Numbered from the stretch's first letter, positions 1-15,152 are shown. The stretch is 64,000 nucleotides of DNA from Spodoptera frugiperda (GCF_023101765.2 NC_064238.1:2912001-2976000), one strand, 5' to 3'. Notes: generated from the sequence alone by a model not told the origin. Numbers and translations are program-made.

Positions 1-2388
1 TTAAAAATCGTTTACGTTGAACAAAAACAAAATAGCAGTGGGAAGTTCGTTGGTAAAGTTGGTAACCGACGGGGCCCGGGTTCGAGTCTGTGCAATTTAA
101 CGGCGGAGTGGCCGCGAGTTGGGAACGCGTGCAATTTTAAACTTTAAAAAAAGTTGTTCCTCAGATAGATGAATATTACCTGTTAGGTTGTATGATTAGC
201 GAAGTTTCTGATGCATTCGACGTTGATGTGTAAGATTGTGTGGGATTTTTAAAGAAGATTAAATTTGATATTAACAATATCCTTTATTTTTTAAATAGCA
301 TGCTGATTAGACTGAATAAATAACAAAGGCATTCCAATTTTTTGAATTTCTCAATAATAATGAATAGCTCGTGTATAATTTAGGTATGTATTTATCATGT
401 TGAAATTCAAATACATTCATTTTAACTTACCCATACAAGTTTACAGAAACAGTGATAATAAACAATAACAATAAACAATCAAAACAAACAAAGCTCACTA
501 TACCTCTATAAACAACGTTAAAGTAAGTAGTTTATTTATAACAATTCCCTTGCAATCGAGGCGTCCATCTTTCTATTACATTTGTCAGCACTATCACGAA
601 ACAAAACGCGTTCAATAAACCCCGTACTTTATCAGCGAGCATACATTCCAAGAGATTTATACTATCGATGAGCCACCATCTTCGATACGGCAGTTTGTTG
701 CCCCACTGAGCTACGGTAACACGCATAGGATCGATCCTACACTGCCTTGGAATATAGTTAATAATAATTGTAGATAGGTATACGTATTAAAATACTAGTT
801 ACTAATATAATCAAATCATTTCAGCAATCATTTATATTAAAAGAATATAAAAAGACTTGAAAAAATCATATAAAAAAAATATCTTATAAGAAATATATCA
901 GTAATTTAAATAAAAAAAAACTGAATACGTATTATTGTGACTATGTATAATGTTCCTATTAGGCTATTAGTTTGAATTTATAAGCATAACGATTTCTAAC
1001 TACTTACAGTCAGTGTCAGTGAAAGTAAGTCCTAAACGTTTTAAAACATTTACTAGCTAACGAAAAGTAACAAACAGCTAAAATAATATTATTGTTAAAG
1101 AAGAAGACCTAAACTATAGCATCTTATATGACTAATTCATTGCCAACCCATTTATAACCTAAACCAAACCTTTATCACCAAAGGGTGGAGAAATAAGGTA
1201 ATGCTTTTTAACCTGTAAACTTCCCATTAACATTCATAGGCATCAAATACCAACAAGCGGGGGTATGTCTCGACAGGCCCGCAATATTAATGTGCCTGTA
1301 GTTAACCCCCAAACTCTGCAAAATGCTAGTCGTTTGTCAAACAACACGACAATTATGTTGTTATTTATGCACTAGAGGGTTACACCAAGATGTATTGTGC
1401 GTGTCTGTGATGTAACAAAAATGTGAATCGTTTTGTTATTAATTTAGACTTAGGTGTAATTAGTAAATTCCTATATTGCGCGCTTAGTATTACAGTTGAA
1501 AATTTAAAAAACGTTTTACAGTATATTATGTAACTAATATGTAGACGTCATAACTATCATGTATTACCTTTTTTGTAGAAACAGTGCAATTTTTACTAAA
1601 TAGGCTAAAAAAATAAATAATACAATTACTTCAAAACATCTGAAAATTATAAAAGAAATATACAAAGCTTACCTACTTAAAACCTATGAAATGTACAATT
1701 AACAACAGGAGAAAAATAGTCACATCAATAAAAACATTATAATTATTTACTAAACAAAATCAAACACACAAAACTCACAGCAAAACATACAACGATGATA
1801 CCGTAGTTTATGTTGCATCATCATTAGTTAATTACAACCCAAAACGCATACGCACAAAGCACACACGAGCCTATACCATACTACTACCTACAACGAAAAT
1901 AGGTGCGCATTTTCCCCATAAGCATGAATAAAATTAAAGCATCAATTTGAATATAATCACTTCACTACACATACATATATTAGCATAGCGAATGATTAAT
2001 ACCCGTTGATAACATGTTCCACGACACCCGCCCAGGAATTTTGATACAAATTTTCATTACGTTACTTCAGGGAGTTTTTGCACCTTGTGATAAATTAGAC
2101 GTTAAGGGAATATTTTGTACGAAGAAATACCTTTGACACGTGTTTGTGTGTGTGTAGGTTTTTTTTCTGGAACACGCACTGTTGAGTCCTGTCTTGTCGT
2201 GGCGATTGCGAGTGCTGATGGTTTTAATTGAAAATGCATTTGCGTGTTATGTTTTGTTGCAATCAAGGAAATGTTGATAATGTATGGAGATTGTAGAACT
2301 TGGATAGCAATGCATTTATAAGTTTATACAGTAATCGATGTTTAATATCATAATATCTAACGGGCGATTTTACAGTTTTGTGACCATT
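1..2388. other. Non-coding, no gene seen
   Basis: AT-rich. A GC-rich patch at 60-135 with GGGTTCGAGTC is tRNA-like but does not fold. I see no supported gene here. Confidence 0.6.
640..735 (-). repeat. tRNA-like A-box sequence, possible SINE head
   Basis: The minus strand reads GTTACCGTAGCTCAGTGGGG, which contains a good Pol III A box (TAGCTCAGTGG). No B box or cloverleaf follows, so it is not a tRNA gene. It may be a SINE remnant. Confidence 0.3.
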
Positions 2389-2670
2389 TGACTGCGTAGT
2401 TGGTCGAGTGGTCGGCAAAGGGTCTCGAGTTCGATTCCCGGATCGGGCAAAGTATTACTGTCCCTTAATCGGAATTTTCGAAAATTTCTCAGTAGTAGCA
2501 CGGAGCTTGTAATTGCATCTAGTGTATAACAATAGCCTTAGCCCCTATTACATGGAACTTATAAAACAAATGTTGAAAAGTGACATTGTACAGTGGCATT
2601 ACGTGCCATAATATGCACCTCTACCTACCCCTTCGGGAATAAGACGCCGTTACGTTACACATTCAAACTG
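2389..2670 (+). mobile_element. tRNA-derived SINE family C, long copy
   Basis: The head has an A-box-like GTTGGTCGAGTGG and a B-box-like GAGTTCGATTCCC about 30 bases on. The body continues through CAGTAGTAGCACGGAG, CCCCTATTACATGGAAC, TGGCATTACGTGCC and CTACCCCTTCGGG. The relatives at 20682 and 30606 share the body in the same order. Confidence 0.7.
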
Positions 2671-3207
2671 GAAATTCACATTCATACACCAAGAGACAAA
2701 ACGAATCAAAAAGCTCATAAAACCTTCGAAATATTCTTATTTAAAAGTGTTTCTGTTAACAAAACAACACTAGTGGCGCTGGCAGACTATAGCGAGCACC
2801 TGGCGGCTATAATTCGGCTCCAACCTCTATAAATTTGAACGTAAGAAAACAGTTAAATCGAACGGCCCCAGTGATATATGCCGAGGAGCGAAAAAATCGT
2901 AATTCTGAATAGCTCGAGGATTTGTGTACTGTTCGGTTATTGTGGTGCGCGATATGTTATCTATTGCTTTGAGAATATTGGAACGTCGCTATTTGTATTT
3001 TATGATAATGGAAAGGGAACTTTGGTTTCTATTACCATTCTTTTTTGTTGGATATCTTAAGGTCGTTAGTTGTTATTGAATTCAACGTGTAATTAAAAGA
3101 CGTAACAGCAAATACTGTGAATTAATAGGTAAGGGAAGATAATACTAAAAGTAGTAAAATATTAAGTAGCCCTAACTGCTTACTAATCTAGGACTCATCA
3201 CATTAAT

Positions 3208-3356
3208 CCGGAGCTGTGGACAACGTTAAAGGTTACCGGGTTTCCGTCACAAAGCAGGAAACCGAACGGGTAGGTTTTTAGTCAGTAAGAGTGAAACACT
3301 CTCTTTTGCCTCACTCAAGTCGTAAGAAGAGAACAATCATCCAGTCTCAAAAAAAG
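3208..3356 (+). mobile_element. SINE family B, diverged copy
   Basis: CCGGAGCTGTGGAC start, GGTTTTTAGTCAGTAAGAGT core and an A-run end. More diverged than the copies at 24595, 28621 and 34125. Confidence 0.6.
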
Positions 3357-6300
3357 GACTCATTACGTTGTCTCACCGTACATTTAGCTAGACAACAAAC
3401 CAAACTTCTTAGCGCCCCTCTAAAACTACACGTACTCAGTATGAAGCGTGATGACACCGCATACTAAACTATAGTTAACTAACACGCGGCTCGCGTTCCT
3501 GGACAAAATTTATGGCGGGCGGGCAACCCTTCGGTTTGAATTAGTTTTTGCGACACGCTGGTAACTGTCGGCCGCGGTACGTTGTGTCTTCCGCCGACCG
3601 CGGACCGGCGCACATGGACAAATATATCGGGCCATGGAGGCCGCGGATAATGTACGACGATTTATTGATGTCTTTATTTTAGGTGGATTAAACTTTAGAA
3701 TTTACTTATGTTGGAAGTAGCCATCAACAAAAGAAGAAAAATCATCTAGCCTAAAAAGATTTTTTATAATTCGTAAAAAAAACTATTGCGTGATAGTATA
3801 AGCTAAGCTGTTAAACAAACATCTTACAGTGATTTTATACCACAGGCTCCATAGTATCCAACAGAATAAGCCTGTTACTTTATGTTTCGTAACTCAGTTG
3901 TAACAAATTAACCAAAAACTAATAAAAACTAGACAATATCTAAACACCTAATTATGAAACTAACAAAATTACTTCTAGTACCCAAGACAAGAACATAAGA
4001 CTATAAATTCAAACACTAAGCCCACTTGTTGTCCCTAATTACACAAATAAATTCCGTCCAACTATTCACCTCTAATTTCATTGGCAAACATTAGCGAAAT
4101 TCAACGTTAGTTTATAAAGGTGGCGAGAACCATACTAGGCGACCTCTGCATTGGTAATACCGACCTGTGTCGTGACATATTCATTGCTACCCACTTGGCG
4201 TATTTAATTTATTGTTTTAATTAACATTCGCAGATGGCCTTCGGTTTTGCTCTACGTTTTGTTGTTTATGATGTATTTGGGGGTATCAGGGTAGTACTTA
4301 TATGTCTGGTTTGTTAACTAGCTTTATATATTTTGATATCTCTGTAATATATTGTTTTACTCTGATTCTGGTCCTCTTTAGAAACGTGTTTTATAACGCA
4401 ACGAAATTAGTTATAAAGTGTGCATTGTACGTAGACGTGTTACCATCCAAAAAATTAACAATTGATTGTTAATGCATTCTCATGTTTCTCATGTTTATGA
4501 GAATCGAAATTATGAAGTATTAGTTGACGGAGTAACCGATCATATGTACGTAGAATATTGAATTCGCCTGTAGGCTTTGTAGTAAACATTGTATTAGGTC
4601 TTATGCAAACATGAATTAAATTCACACCACATTATACAAAATATGTAGAACAAAACAAAAGGATCCAAAGAAAGCCATTGTTATCTACCCGTAGAAGTCA
4701 TTAACAAGCTTCATCACCATATCAACCGGAAGACACACTGTTACACATAGACCTTCCCATAAATTTCCATAACAAAACGCTTACTTTGTTGGAAAATTTA
4801 GTTCCCCGACTACCTAAGTTAACGTAAATAAATCCAAAGGCACATTGCACTGTAAGATAACTGACCTGACAAGTGCTCAAACGTTTTCCTCATTAGATCA
4901 CGACAGACGATAGCATTGCAACCTTCTTTCATGCCGAAACGGGTGAAATGCATACAGAAATAAAATTTACACCATTTTTACGTCGGGTACTTAAAAGTGT
5001 CGGTCTAATTGCGTCATCAGCCGCGTCGTATTGTCAGTCGGTACTCGTGACGTCATCCTGCAGCGAAATGGACCGAATGACGGACGGAAAATGGCGGATA
5101 AAATCGGGACGCGATTATTTATAAGCGGAAAGTTTTTAGGTCCGCTCGTTTTAATGGTATTTTAAATATGGAATAGGAATATGACTGACATTTTCCTGTG
5201 CATTAGTAATCTAGGTTATTCCAATTTCATCCGGTTTAGTAAAATATATTCGGTATTTTCACTCGTTTTTCCTTTTTACCTGATCAAAGTTCGAAATGGA
5301 CATTGATAGGATTTTTAGCAGACTCATGCTGGCAATGCTCTGTTCAAAAACTTAACAAACTTTTCCGTATTTATTTTACCATTCTCGTTTTTTTTCTATT
5401 AAACCAACTTTACTGCTTTTAGTGGAAGTATAACATAAGCAAATAGATGAACACTAGCCAGAAACATTAGTTACGACCCACAGTTAAAATAAAGAAGAAA
5501 ATTAAATAATTACCAAAAATTCTTTACAAAAATAAAATAAAACAATTTGAAAGTGTAGCAAATTGATTCATAAGTGAGCAGTGAGATTGTGAGTCGGCGC
5601 ACGATCCCAGTAAGTTGCTGTAATGTATTTCAAGTGAGGGAGCTCGTTGCCAGATTAATAGAGTATGGCGGACCAAGTTGTGAGGCCGACTATAGAAGAC
5701 TGTTTGACCACTACATGGTTAGTGTTAGTTAATAATTTTCTGCCGCAAATGGTTCTGGAAGGTATCGGTACGGAATGGAACCTGGTCTTGAAACGATTTG
5801 TAGTTTAGGATTATTTGGCTTGAAAACGATCTTGGTTGGTCAAGTGGCTGGAAATGCGATCATCCAAAAGGGTTTCGCGTTTAAAACTCGATCAAAGTAT
5901 TTCCTAGTTTCATATCAAGTTACAGAAAATGATCAAGTTAAAGATATTCATGTTGACTGAATCACTTATTTAATGAATTAATGAAATACATATTTTCGAA
6001 ACCATTGCTGGTATAACCATCAAGTAAAAAAGGATCAAATTTCGTTCTATCTAAGATATCATAAATTTTGGACATCCAATAATTTCATTTGCCACTGTTA
6101 AGACCACAACAATCACAACAAAACATTCGCACCAATCAACATAGAGTGACATAATCATCACTTACAAATGTACCTACACTACACTACCAACAGCCTCTAC
6201 CTTATCTATAATACATTTCCCCAAGTATTATACAATCACATCAAATGTAAATCCAACAATCCGCCATAGTAAACCGCGCTTCCCAAATTCGACGCACCGA

Positions 6301-9300
6301 AACCACAACTTAGTAGCGAACGGCAGATGATGTAATTACTTTAAAAGCTTAGCAAATATTTTTGTACGGAGTAAGTGTACTAGACTGTAATAATATGGTA
6401 CTGTGGCTCTGTTTGTAGGTTCGTCTGAGTCATTTGGTTAAAATTTATATAGCAAAAAAATCTCGTGCGTTCATGAGTTTTGCTCGTTTGTAAAAAATGG
6501 TCATAGATGGCGTTAGGTGTCGTTGTGTTTGAGATGATTTGAAAAGTGATGTGTGATGTCTTATGTTATAAATTCAGAGTAAATTTTTGATTTGGATTGA
6601 ACTCTTTGACAATTTCTTGAAATGTTTTCAGATTTTCCATATTTTAGTTTATGTATATTTCGTTTAATTTTAAGCATATTCAAGTGTTTAAAATAATAAA
6701 ATAAGTTTGTGTATTGAATAACTTATTAAAAAATATATAAATTAACTACTTTTAATGTTTTTGGAGGAATGGGTTTTTATAAAGTAATATACTCATTTTG
6801 TGCGATTCAATACCAAGTACCGTTTTGAAATCACATAATAGATATTTCAGCATAAAATATAATATAAAATACGTCATACAAATCCAATACGAACCCGTCA
6901 GGAATACAATGTACCTTTGAATCCGTCATATAATTAATTTAGGGGACTCATTAAGAAATGGATGCAGCCAGATTTACATTCCAATCAATGTCAATATTCG
7001 TTAAGGGAGAACAAACAGAACCACCCTTTACCCACCCCCTGCGAAAGTTTGTATTTACGGAGTCAGCAGTTTATGTAATATTAATGGTTATGAGTTTATT
7101 ACTTTTTAATTTATTACGAGACTGGGTTAAGAATTATGTCATTGTTTTTAAATGAATATTGCTTTAAATAGCAAGTGTTTTTTTTTGTGCAGATGTCGTC
7201 TTCATGCTTTAATATTTTAATGTACAGTACAGTTCATTCGTATGTAGAAGAATTGTCTACTTTTGACATGGTTTTATATTTTGACATTTTAACGTTTTCT
7301 GGACATTTTTTAGTAACATTCACATTTGCTTAATAATTTGCTTCCTATTTGTTTAGCTTCAACTAAGTTTAGAATTAAAATACTAAAATTGCCAGAACGT
7401 TTCCTACTCAAAGGTATTTAAAAATAATAAAAAGGTGACTACGATGCTACGGCGTAGCAAAGCTACACGTCTACGCCATAGCCACGTGTAGCTACGAAAG
7501 CGCTTCACGTGCGACAGTTTCTTTGAAAAACTAGTAATGAAAAGTTGTAATTGCCTAGATACTATAAATTCTTATTAAAATTGTACAATTGAAGATACAT
7601 TATGTACATTTTATGTTTTAGAATAGTAATTAATAGTTTACATTGGTTACGTTTATTTTAGCGAAACCATTAAGTTAATAATTGTTTTTTTATCATTTTC
7701 TCTGAAATACCCAGAAAAAAATTAAAAGCTTCCGTTAAAATATATTTAATATTATTAAACTACGGAATAATTTGATCTAAACTTACCGCACTGAAGATAC
7801 CACACAAGGCGATAACTCGATACAGTCAGTTCGTACAAAGTTTTTGTAACTTTAGAAACTACAGTAAAATCGTATACAAAGACCCTACTCTAACACACTT
7901 ACTACCACGACCTAACATGCAACTACTGACAACTTCACAACCAGTGAGCAGCTTCTTAACTATTACAACTATCCTAAACACTTGATTAATTACTTTAAAA
8001 ATACTTTTTGTTAACTTTAAAAACACCTATGGAATAAAAACTATTAGAAAAATTGAGAAGTTCTATTTACGAAATATCGAAGATTTAAACATCGAACGAA
8101 CGGAGTATACTCAGCCAGTTATGAGCGGCGAGCTAATTATTGTTTTAAAAACTTTTCGGCAGTTGTCGAAACTTTTTTTTTGATAGGGATGTGAAGCGCG
8201 TGCTACGGCGGGCGCCGACGGTGTAGCACTGAGCTCGCCGGCTATCAGACAGTGTAACGACTGATATCGTAAGTCTAGGATAGGTGTAGGCACAGCCCTA
8301 ACTACTGATACCTAGTGCATGCGACGTGAGTCGCCAACGAGTTGTGACACTGTAGCGTTACACTAACTTGCGAGGTAGTGTGAGTTCCTAGAACGGTTAG
8401 GTCTGCGTTTTGTCTTCGAAAAATGTGTATATTTGAAAAGCGTTCGTTGTATGAAGTTCAAATACTTTTTTTAATTGTTACGTACATGTAAAGCTCAGTT
8501 TTGAAGGTTTTAGTCCCAGTTTTGTTGATTTTTGTTCGACTGTTTTGATAAATACGTGTAGTATACAATGTTTCTGTTTTCCCTGTCCAATATTTTATAT
8601 TCGTTCGAAGTTTTATATATGCTTTGTGTCGAGTGTTAATGGAAAATTCAATTGACTTGAAATTGATAATAACTTTCAAGGATAGTTTTCATGTTGATAA
8701 ATCAACTAAGTAACTTTATATAAAAATATTTTCTGATTTAATAACAAAATGGAAGATCAACTAAATTGAGTTAAAAACTTTGTGATAGGAAAACAAACCG
8801 TAACTTTGTAGTCTAAAAAAGTTTTTTCAAGGGAAATGGCAACAAAACTCAATAACCCATTCCAACACAACTTCAAACGTTCGAAACCTAAACCAATTGA
8901 ATCGCAGAGGTGATCGACGACCACGTTCCACGTAATCGGCTCTCATTCGAACGCGCCGAATATAGGCCTCCGCATTCCAAACTAGTTGGAATCAAACTTC
9001 GACCATTATTGCCTTCTGCGTCGACGCCCAAAGAAATTTACGAAATCACGTGCAAGAGGCGAAGGCACAAAGCGAACGTTGTGATTTCAACCCGAAATAA
9101 AGGCCGGAAGAACGGCCCTGGGAGCATTTTCGTATTTTCAGCACAATGGCTGGTCAAAGGCGTGATTGCGCTCAGATAGGAACCGTCGAATATAGACGCA
9201 GCGCCATCTATGAGCGGAAATAGGAACCGCTTAGTCTCGCCTTGATTGAAGCATCGTATTCCGGCTGCAGCCGAATTGCAGTTTTAGCTTTTGATTATTT

Positions 9301-11168
9301 TGTACTACACTCGTTGGACGTGATGTGTTACTTTTATTTTTTGATTTGTGTTTTGTTTGTATTCTTTGACATTTTTCAAGTCGATTGCTACTCGTTGTGA
9401 AGGCTCTCTGGCAACACGCAGCGGGATAACGGTGAAGTGCTGGTTCATGTGGAACGAGTTAGCGATTTCATTGAAACCATTTTAAATTTATTATTAAACT
9501 TAAAAATAAATCAATAAAAATATTTAGTTATACGAAACTATTATCGACGTATGAAAAAAAAATGTTTAATAAAATTTTAAATGAATCAAAATTCTCCACA
9601 AAAATTGGCAATCGTGCGCAACGACAGTATAAGGCTTAGCTAACGAAGCGAAAAAACAAATCTAATTACAGAGGCATTCCACAAACATCTCAAGCCGGCC
9701 ATAAAGCCGAGTCACAAGTTACAACTACATGACGATTGTGCCACAAACATTTACATTACAAATTGTGTGTCCGAGGGGCAGTCCCCAGCGATTTTTATGG
9801 CACAAACAGTTGACTTTATACACGACATATTTACTTAAAACATTTAGAAGAGAAAGCTACTGGGACGGTTTTTCTTACGAGATTTACTGACCATGTGCTG
9901 GGTAATTTAATATGTTACAAACTCAACAACATGACTTTACATATAAACTGAGTTGGTTACCTGCTTTGTTATGATGCAGTTAGAAATATGGTGTAGACAG
10001 GGTTTACAGAAAATTTACATTAAAATTATAATATGTAAATTATATATGACTAATATTTAGACTGCTTCTACGAAATACGTTACAAAAACAGTCGATAGAT
10101 GGCGTTGCATTTGTGTGTACTGTTATTATGTAATAGTATTTTTTATAATTGAAAAAAATCTTCAAAACAAAAGATAATAGGTATATAGTTTCATTTTTGT
10201 ATTTTTATCTAATTATTGAATTATTTTTTCACATACAGTATGATTTTTTTTCATTTAAAATAAAGTAACCGAGGAAGTAACTGTACGTAGTGGGCTAGAG
10301 TTGTTTGCGTGTGCAGTATAATGTAGCGGCGGCTGGGGGCTCGCCGCTTGTTACTCAAGATGTCTAGGGAGATGGTGTAAACTGAGACAGCCTGTATTTT
10401 CCTGCGTACATTCATGTTGGTCTTATGATCGCGTGGAGTCGCATAATTTTACTCGGTTATATGGTTAGCGAAATAGTGCGTAGTTTCCTTGGTGATATTT
10501 TTAACTGAACAGACCAAAGTTTGTTGTTATTTCTCCTTGATCTTTTCCTGTTCTTGTTATTTAATTTCTAATAAATTGCAGTATTTTTTTTTAAGTCTAG
10601 GTTTATTTCACTTTAATACAATTTAAATATGTGCATGCACATGGATTGTCTCTCAGTAGCTACACTGAACACAAAGCTCCATCTGAACACTTCAAAAATT
10701 GAAATGGACATCATTCCTACAGCATACCTCAACAGCACCAATTCCTAAACACACTAACCTGAAAATAAACCACACCTAATAAAAACTCGAACCCAAAACA
10801 CCTGAACATCAAGAAACATCCACTTGTCTACAAACTAACAAGTCCAAAAACAATTTACATGGCGCCGGCGCCGAACGGTCGGCTCGATTTCCATAACTAA
10901 TTAAATTGTGGGACAAAGTTGGCTCGCAGGTGTGCCGCGGTCTGCTACTCCAACTCCTCACGAGCTGTTTATTTGAGTATATAATGGTGGGAATGGTGAA
11001 CTGGAATGTGTATTTCTTGCTGCAGGATGTGGGGAGACTGGTTTGTGTTATTTTAGTGAGAATAATTGAGAAAAACTGATTTTTTCACCAAATTACTAAA
11101 AATTTTTTTTCGTGTTACTGTAACCAATGGATATTCCTAACAAACTAATGAATATATCCCTAAACAGA
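3357..11168. other. Non-coding, GC-rich islands in AT-rich DNA
   Basis: No gene seen. Short GC-rich islands stand out at 3480-3660, 4980-5110, 8180-8300, 8900-9260 and 10860-10970. The island at 8900-9260 includes an 89-codon open frame (8910-9179) with no recognisable domain and no ATG start. The islands could be enhancers or decayed repeats. Confidence 0.5.
7441..7512. repeat. CTACG/GTAGC inverted-repeat cluster
   Basis: GCTACGGCGTAGC is followed by GCTACACGT and ACGTGTAGC, a 9-bp stem around a 13-base loop. It is probably a MITE remnant related to the GCGTAGC run at 13871. Confidence 0.45.
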
Positions 11169-11571
11169 TATACAATGTGATAGGCGTGGGACTTCTAACC
11201 CGTTAAGGCTGAGAACTACATCAAATTTTATCGACAAAAAAAATAATATGGGGGGTTGAACCCCTAATTGAAAATATTGAAAAATAGTGACTTTTTCGGT
11301 AAAAATTATTCACAAATGATTTTTTTTCTCACCAAAACGTTATCAAACATACGAAAAAAGTAATGAATTAGTTAGCCAAGGTTTGTCGTTTTTTTTTGTT
11401 TCTACGACGCATACAACCTTTGATATCAAAAAAAGTAAAAAATATATTAAAATAGCCATAACTTTTAGGGGGAGGGGATTCGACCCCTTCGACCCCCGAC
11501 TTTTGTCGATAAAATTAGATGTAGAACTCAGCCTTAACAGGTTAGAAGTCTCACCCCTATCACATTGTATA
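11169..11571. mobile_element. Palindromic MITE with about 65-bp terminal inverted repeats
   Basis: The left arm at 11169-11234 (TATACAATGTGATAGG...) returns inverted at 11505-11571, with about nine tenths of positions pairing, including CTTCTAACC and the CAAATTTTATCGAC block. The ends are TA-flanked, consistent with a Tc1/mariner-type target. An inner pair, TTGAACCCC and GGGGATTCGACCCC, may be a second, shorter repeat. The two overlapping reading frames here are side effects of the palindrome. Confidence 0.8.
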
Positions 11572-12267
11572 AGTAAGTAATTTAAAAGCATAAATAAAAG
11601 CAAAACGCTTTTGCAACTATTTGAAGAATACTTCACCTGTGACTTTAAATTTACTCTTTAACTATCAGGCTAAGAAGAGGTTTTAAACAACAGGATCTTC
11701 AATAACCGTCACCAAAAGGCTATATGTAACTAAGAACAACGTTAACGTAAAGGGAAAATTCTTTATCAAGGAATACTTTTATAACACCAAATCGTTTTAA
11801 CACTACTGTAGTACTCCGATTCCAAACAATGATAACAAAACTAAATGTTTTAATAGTTGAGCAGTCGTATGGTGCCATTACTTTTTATTTGGCCTATCGC
11901 ATCGAATCCGTGCCGGCATTGCATCCGATACCGGGCTCATTACTGGAACGATTCAATTTCAACCGGATAACCGGAGGCGTTACCGTAATGATAATGAGCT
12001 TTAATGGATCGTTTTAAACGTAAAATCAATTTAATTACAAGGTAGGCTTGGAATGTACATGTTTGTGTGTGACGTTTAGGTTTTCTTCTCTAAATTAGCT
12101 TTCTTTATCTGAAGACAAATAAGTGAGCAATTCAACTAGATATCTTGGCCGAAATGGTAATATATTTGCTCCTATACTTTTTTTATTTAGTATGTCAAAT
12201 GTATGAAATACAGCAGTTACAAATTTTTCATTACTGATATCGACTACATAACTTTATTCATTTTTTT

Positions 12268-12938
12268 TTTATTTTTTTTTTATTTATTATTTAAACAAAA
12301 TACACAATAATACAATAAATAACAAATAGCAACCAAAAAACTTGGTTTTACATAGTGCTTGTATGAACGACAAAGTTATATTTGCGGTTTTTGTAAATGT
12401 TTTATTTCTTAAAAACTAATAATGATATCTCGTTCAAACCAATTTTCGTTGTTAGTTTCTATTGAAATCTACAGCATATATTTTTTTCAATTTTCTCACT
12501 CTCTTATTTTAAAAGTTAGAGGGGGGACACACATTTTTCCACTTTGGAAGCGTCTAACTTTCAAATGATTGATTTTGACGAAAAGTGATTTTAGGAACCT
12601 TAATGTCTTTTTTAAAGACCTATCCATAGACACCCATCACGGATATGTAAGCTGAAAAAAAATTTTTTTTGAATCAGTTCCATGTATGGAGTGCCCCCCT
12701 TTAATTTTTAAATTTATTAATTTTTATTCAAAATTCTAATAGCGGTTACCAAAATACACCATCTTACAAAGTTTCAACTATGTAGACCCAACAGTTTCGG
12801 AAATAAATGACTGTGACATACGGACGGACGGACAGACGGACAGACGGACAGACGGACAGACGGACAGACGGACAGACAGACAGACATGACGAATCTATAA
12901 GGGTTCCGTTTTTTGCCATTTGGCTACGGAACCCTAAA
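12268..12938 (+). repeat. Microsatellite-associated interspersed repeat
   Basis: An A/T-rich head leads to a unique middle, then a GACG/GACA tract (12821-12886) and the end block GGTTCCGTTTTTTGCC with GGCTACGGAACCCTAAAAA. This end block is very widespread in Lepidoptera. GGTTCCG and CGGAACC near the end form a small inverted pair. No coding is present. The left boundary is estimated. Confidence 0.6.
12821..12886 (+). repeat. (GACG/GACA)n microsatellite
   Basis: About sixteen tetranucleotide units, CGGA then alternating CAGA and CGGA, ending in pure CAGA. Confidence 0.92.
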
Positions 12939-13870
12939 AACCACTAAGGTTTAGAACATTTACAATTGCGGTTACAGTATGTTGTTTCACTTGCAACTTT
13001 TAAACCAACAAGATGGTCCCCTCTATACATGAAGTCATCGAAACCACATCTTTATAAGCCGCGGTGATTTTAGTCTCATAAGTGTTTTTTTATTAATATT
13101 TATGCGCGATAGAGATTCCTACACGCCATGAGCTAGCAATACGAACATTTGTTAAGAGGGTTCTCTTATTAATGGTTAGTTCGCGTCCATTAAATTTCAG
13201 ATAAAACAGGGGAGCATAATGTGGAAGCGATATTTTAGAAGGGCATTTTAGTTTAGCAAAATTTTGAGTCATAATGAGTTATCGAAATTGAACTCTGTTA
13301 AATTATAATACAGTGCAAAATAAATAAAGCCATTTTGTACTCACAATCAAATAAGCGTTTTGTCAGATCATGAATAAATTCTTCAGTTTTTTTTATGCTA
13401 AATTCCAAGTGAGAATCCATGTAAAATAATACCTAATCCATCATACTTAAGTCTCAAATTAGCATAAAACTTATTTTCTATTTATAAACGTAAAAATCTA
13501 TAGAGTGGAAAGGGAACCTTTAGGCTCATGAAACACCACGGACCGTGTTAATGAGCCATGTAGAACGCATTCCATCCGTTATAGTGCGTTATAGTGTAGG
13601 CAGAACTTTACAAAGGGGTTCTAATAACAATATAACCACACTACTATATAGTTCATAACACAGTTTACATGGTATGAAATTGCCAATTATTTTTGATGAA
13701 ATGATAAGACCACAATTAAGTTAATTGGTTGCTTGACATTCATATTAAAGTACGATTTTATGCAGTTCAGTTTAAAAACCGAGATACCTCTACAAAACAT
13801 TCATCCACTGATTTTTAACCCCATCAAATGCTTAGAATGATGTCTGAATAGAATACGTATACACTCATAA

Positions 13871-13943
13871 ACGTAGCAAACCTTCGTAGCACTGAGAGTA
13901 CGAAGCGGCGTAGCGGCGTAGCAGCGTAGCACATTCGTAGCCC
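13871..13943 (+). repeat. GCGTAGC tandem-like cluster
   Basis: GTAGC occurs repeatedly within 70 bases, including GGCGTAGCGGCGTAGC, with flanking CTTCGTAGC and ATTCGTAGCCC. The base composition is much richer in GC than the surroundings. Confidence 0.5.
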
Positions 13944-15152
13944 TTCAATTTGTTATGTAAATGCATCTTTTGTCCGTCCATCCGTCCGGAGCGGGCAGCA
14001 CTCTATAAATTTGTTCGAATACCGCTGGGCGTGGGGATTTCGAGCAATTTTGTACAATTGCTGTTCTCTGCCGGACAACTGCTACAGCCGTTGTCAAGGT
14101 TACGGCGTCGGTACGATGGAAGCTTTGCTCTTTATGGATAAGCTGTAGGATAATATTGTGATAGAGATTTAAAATAATGTGAAAATATTTATATTACTAG
14201 AATTGCAATATTATATTTTGAGAACAGAATAAGACATTGAAATTTAGGAATTATGTAGTAAATCTAGCAGTTCGTTAAAATCATACTTAGTACTCTTGTA
14301 TATTCGAAAATGTAACCTACTTCCAAAACTAGGAACAAATACAGCCAGTAATATCACATGTGTATAGCGTTGATAACACTGGAATGGTATAACAGAGCCC
14401 ACGGGACCAATTGCCTTATCTACGTTCGTTCGGGAATCAGAAACTAACTAATAACGCATAGTTCTATCTGATATATTTGTGGTTGATAATTTCATATTGC
14501 GATTTATTGCAATTTTGATAACTGGTAATAAATGTTGGTAATTGGGCCAGTAGTATCGGAATTAATATAAAATATATTTCATGTGTTAAAATATTATGGT
14601 ACGGTCATTTTGTCCAGACAGTTTGTTATAAATCTTAATCTGATTGCTATGGCTTTTTTGTTTATTTTTCATGGAACATTTTAGAACGACATTTTGATTT
14701 GAAACAAAATTCAATTTCACTTTCATATCACACAATCACCAATTAGATCTCTAACAATTTTATCACAACCAACCCAACAATTAATTTTAAATATCAATAC
14801 AATACACCAAATACATATCACATCAATCAATCACACTATTCAGTTGTAACAAACGCATTGAATACATTAATAGGTTACCAATCATCAAATCATCGTGGCC
14901 GTCATCGAATCATCGGCTATTGTGTGCCGGGAGGGGGCGCTACTGAGCCTCTCAATATGCAAATTGCTCTGCCACCGAAAGCCTAACTGGCTATTGTAGG
15001 GAACGACCTGGATCGGTATAAACGGCTTTAGCGCTGCGTCTGAGAGTATGTGGCTTATGTGCTAGTTTGTATGTTTTATTCTGAGTTGCCTATATCAAAA
15101 TGTTTACGAAGTCAGAGCATTTCTCATAATTAATCCACAATATACAGGCTTC

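Noticed and set aside
2389..2450. Possible tRNA gene
   Set aside because: A- and B-box-like words are present, but the stems do not close and the same sequence continues into SINE family C.
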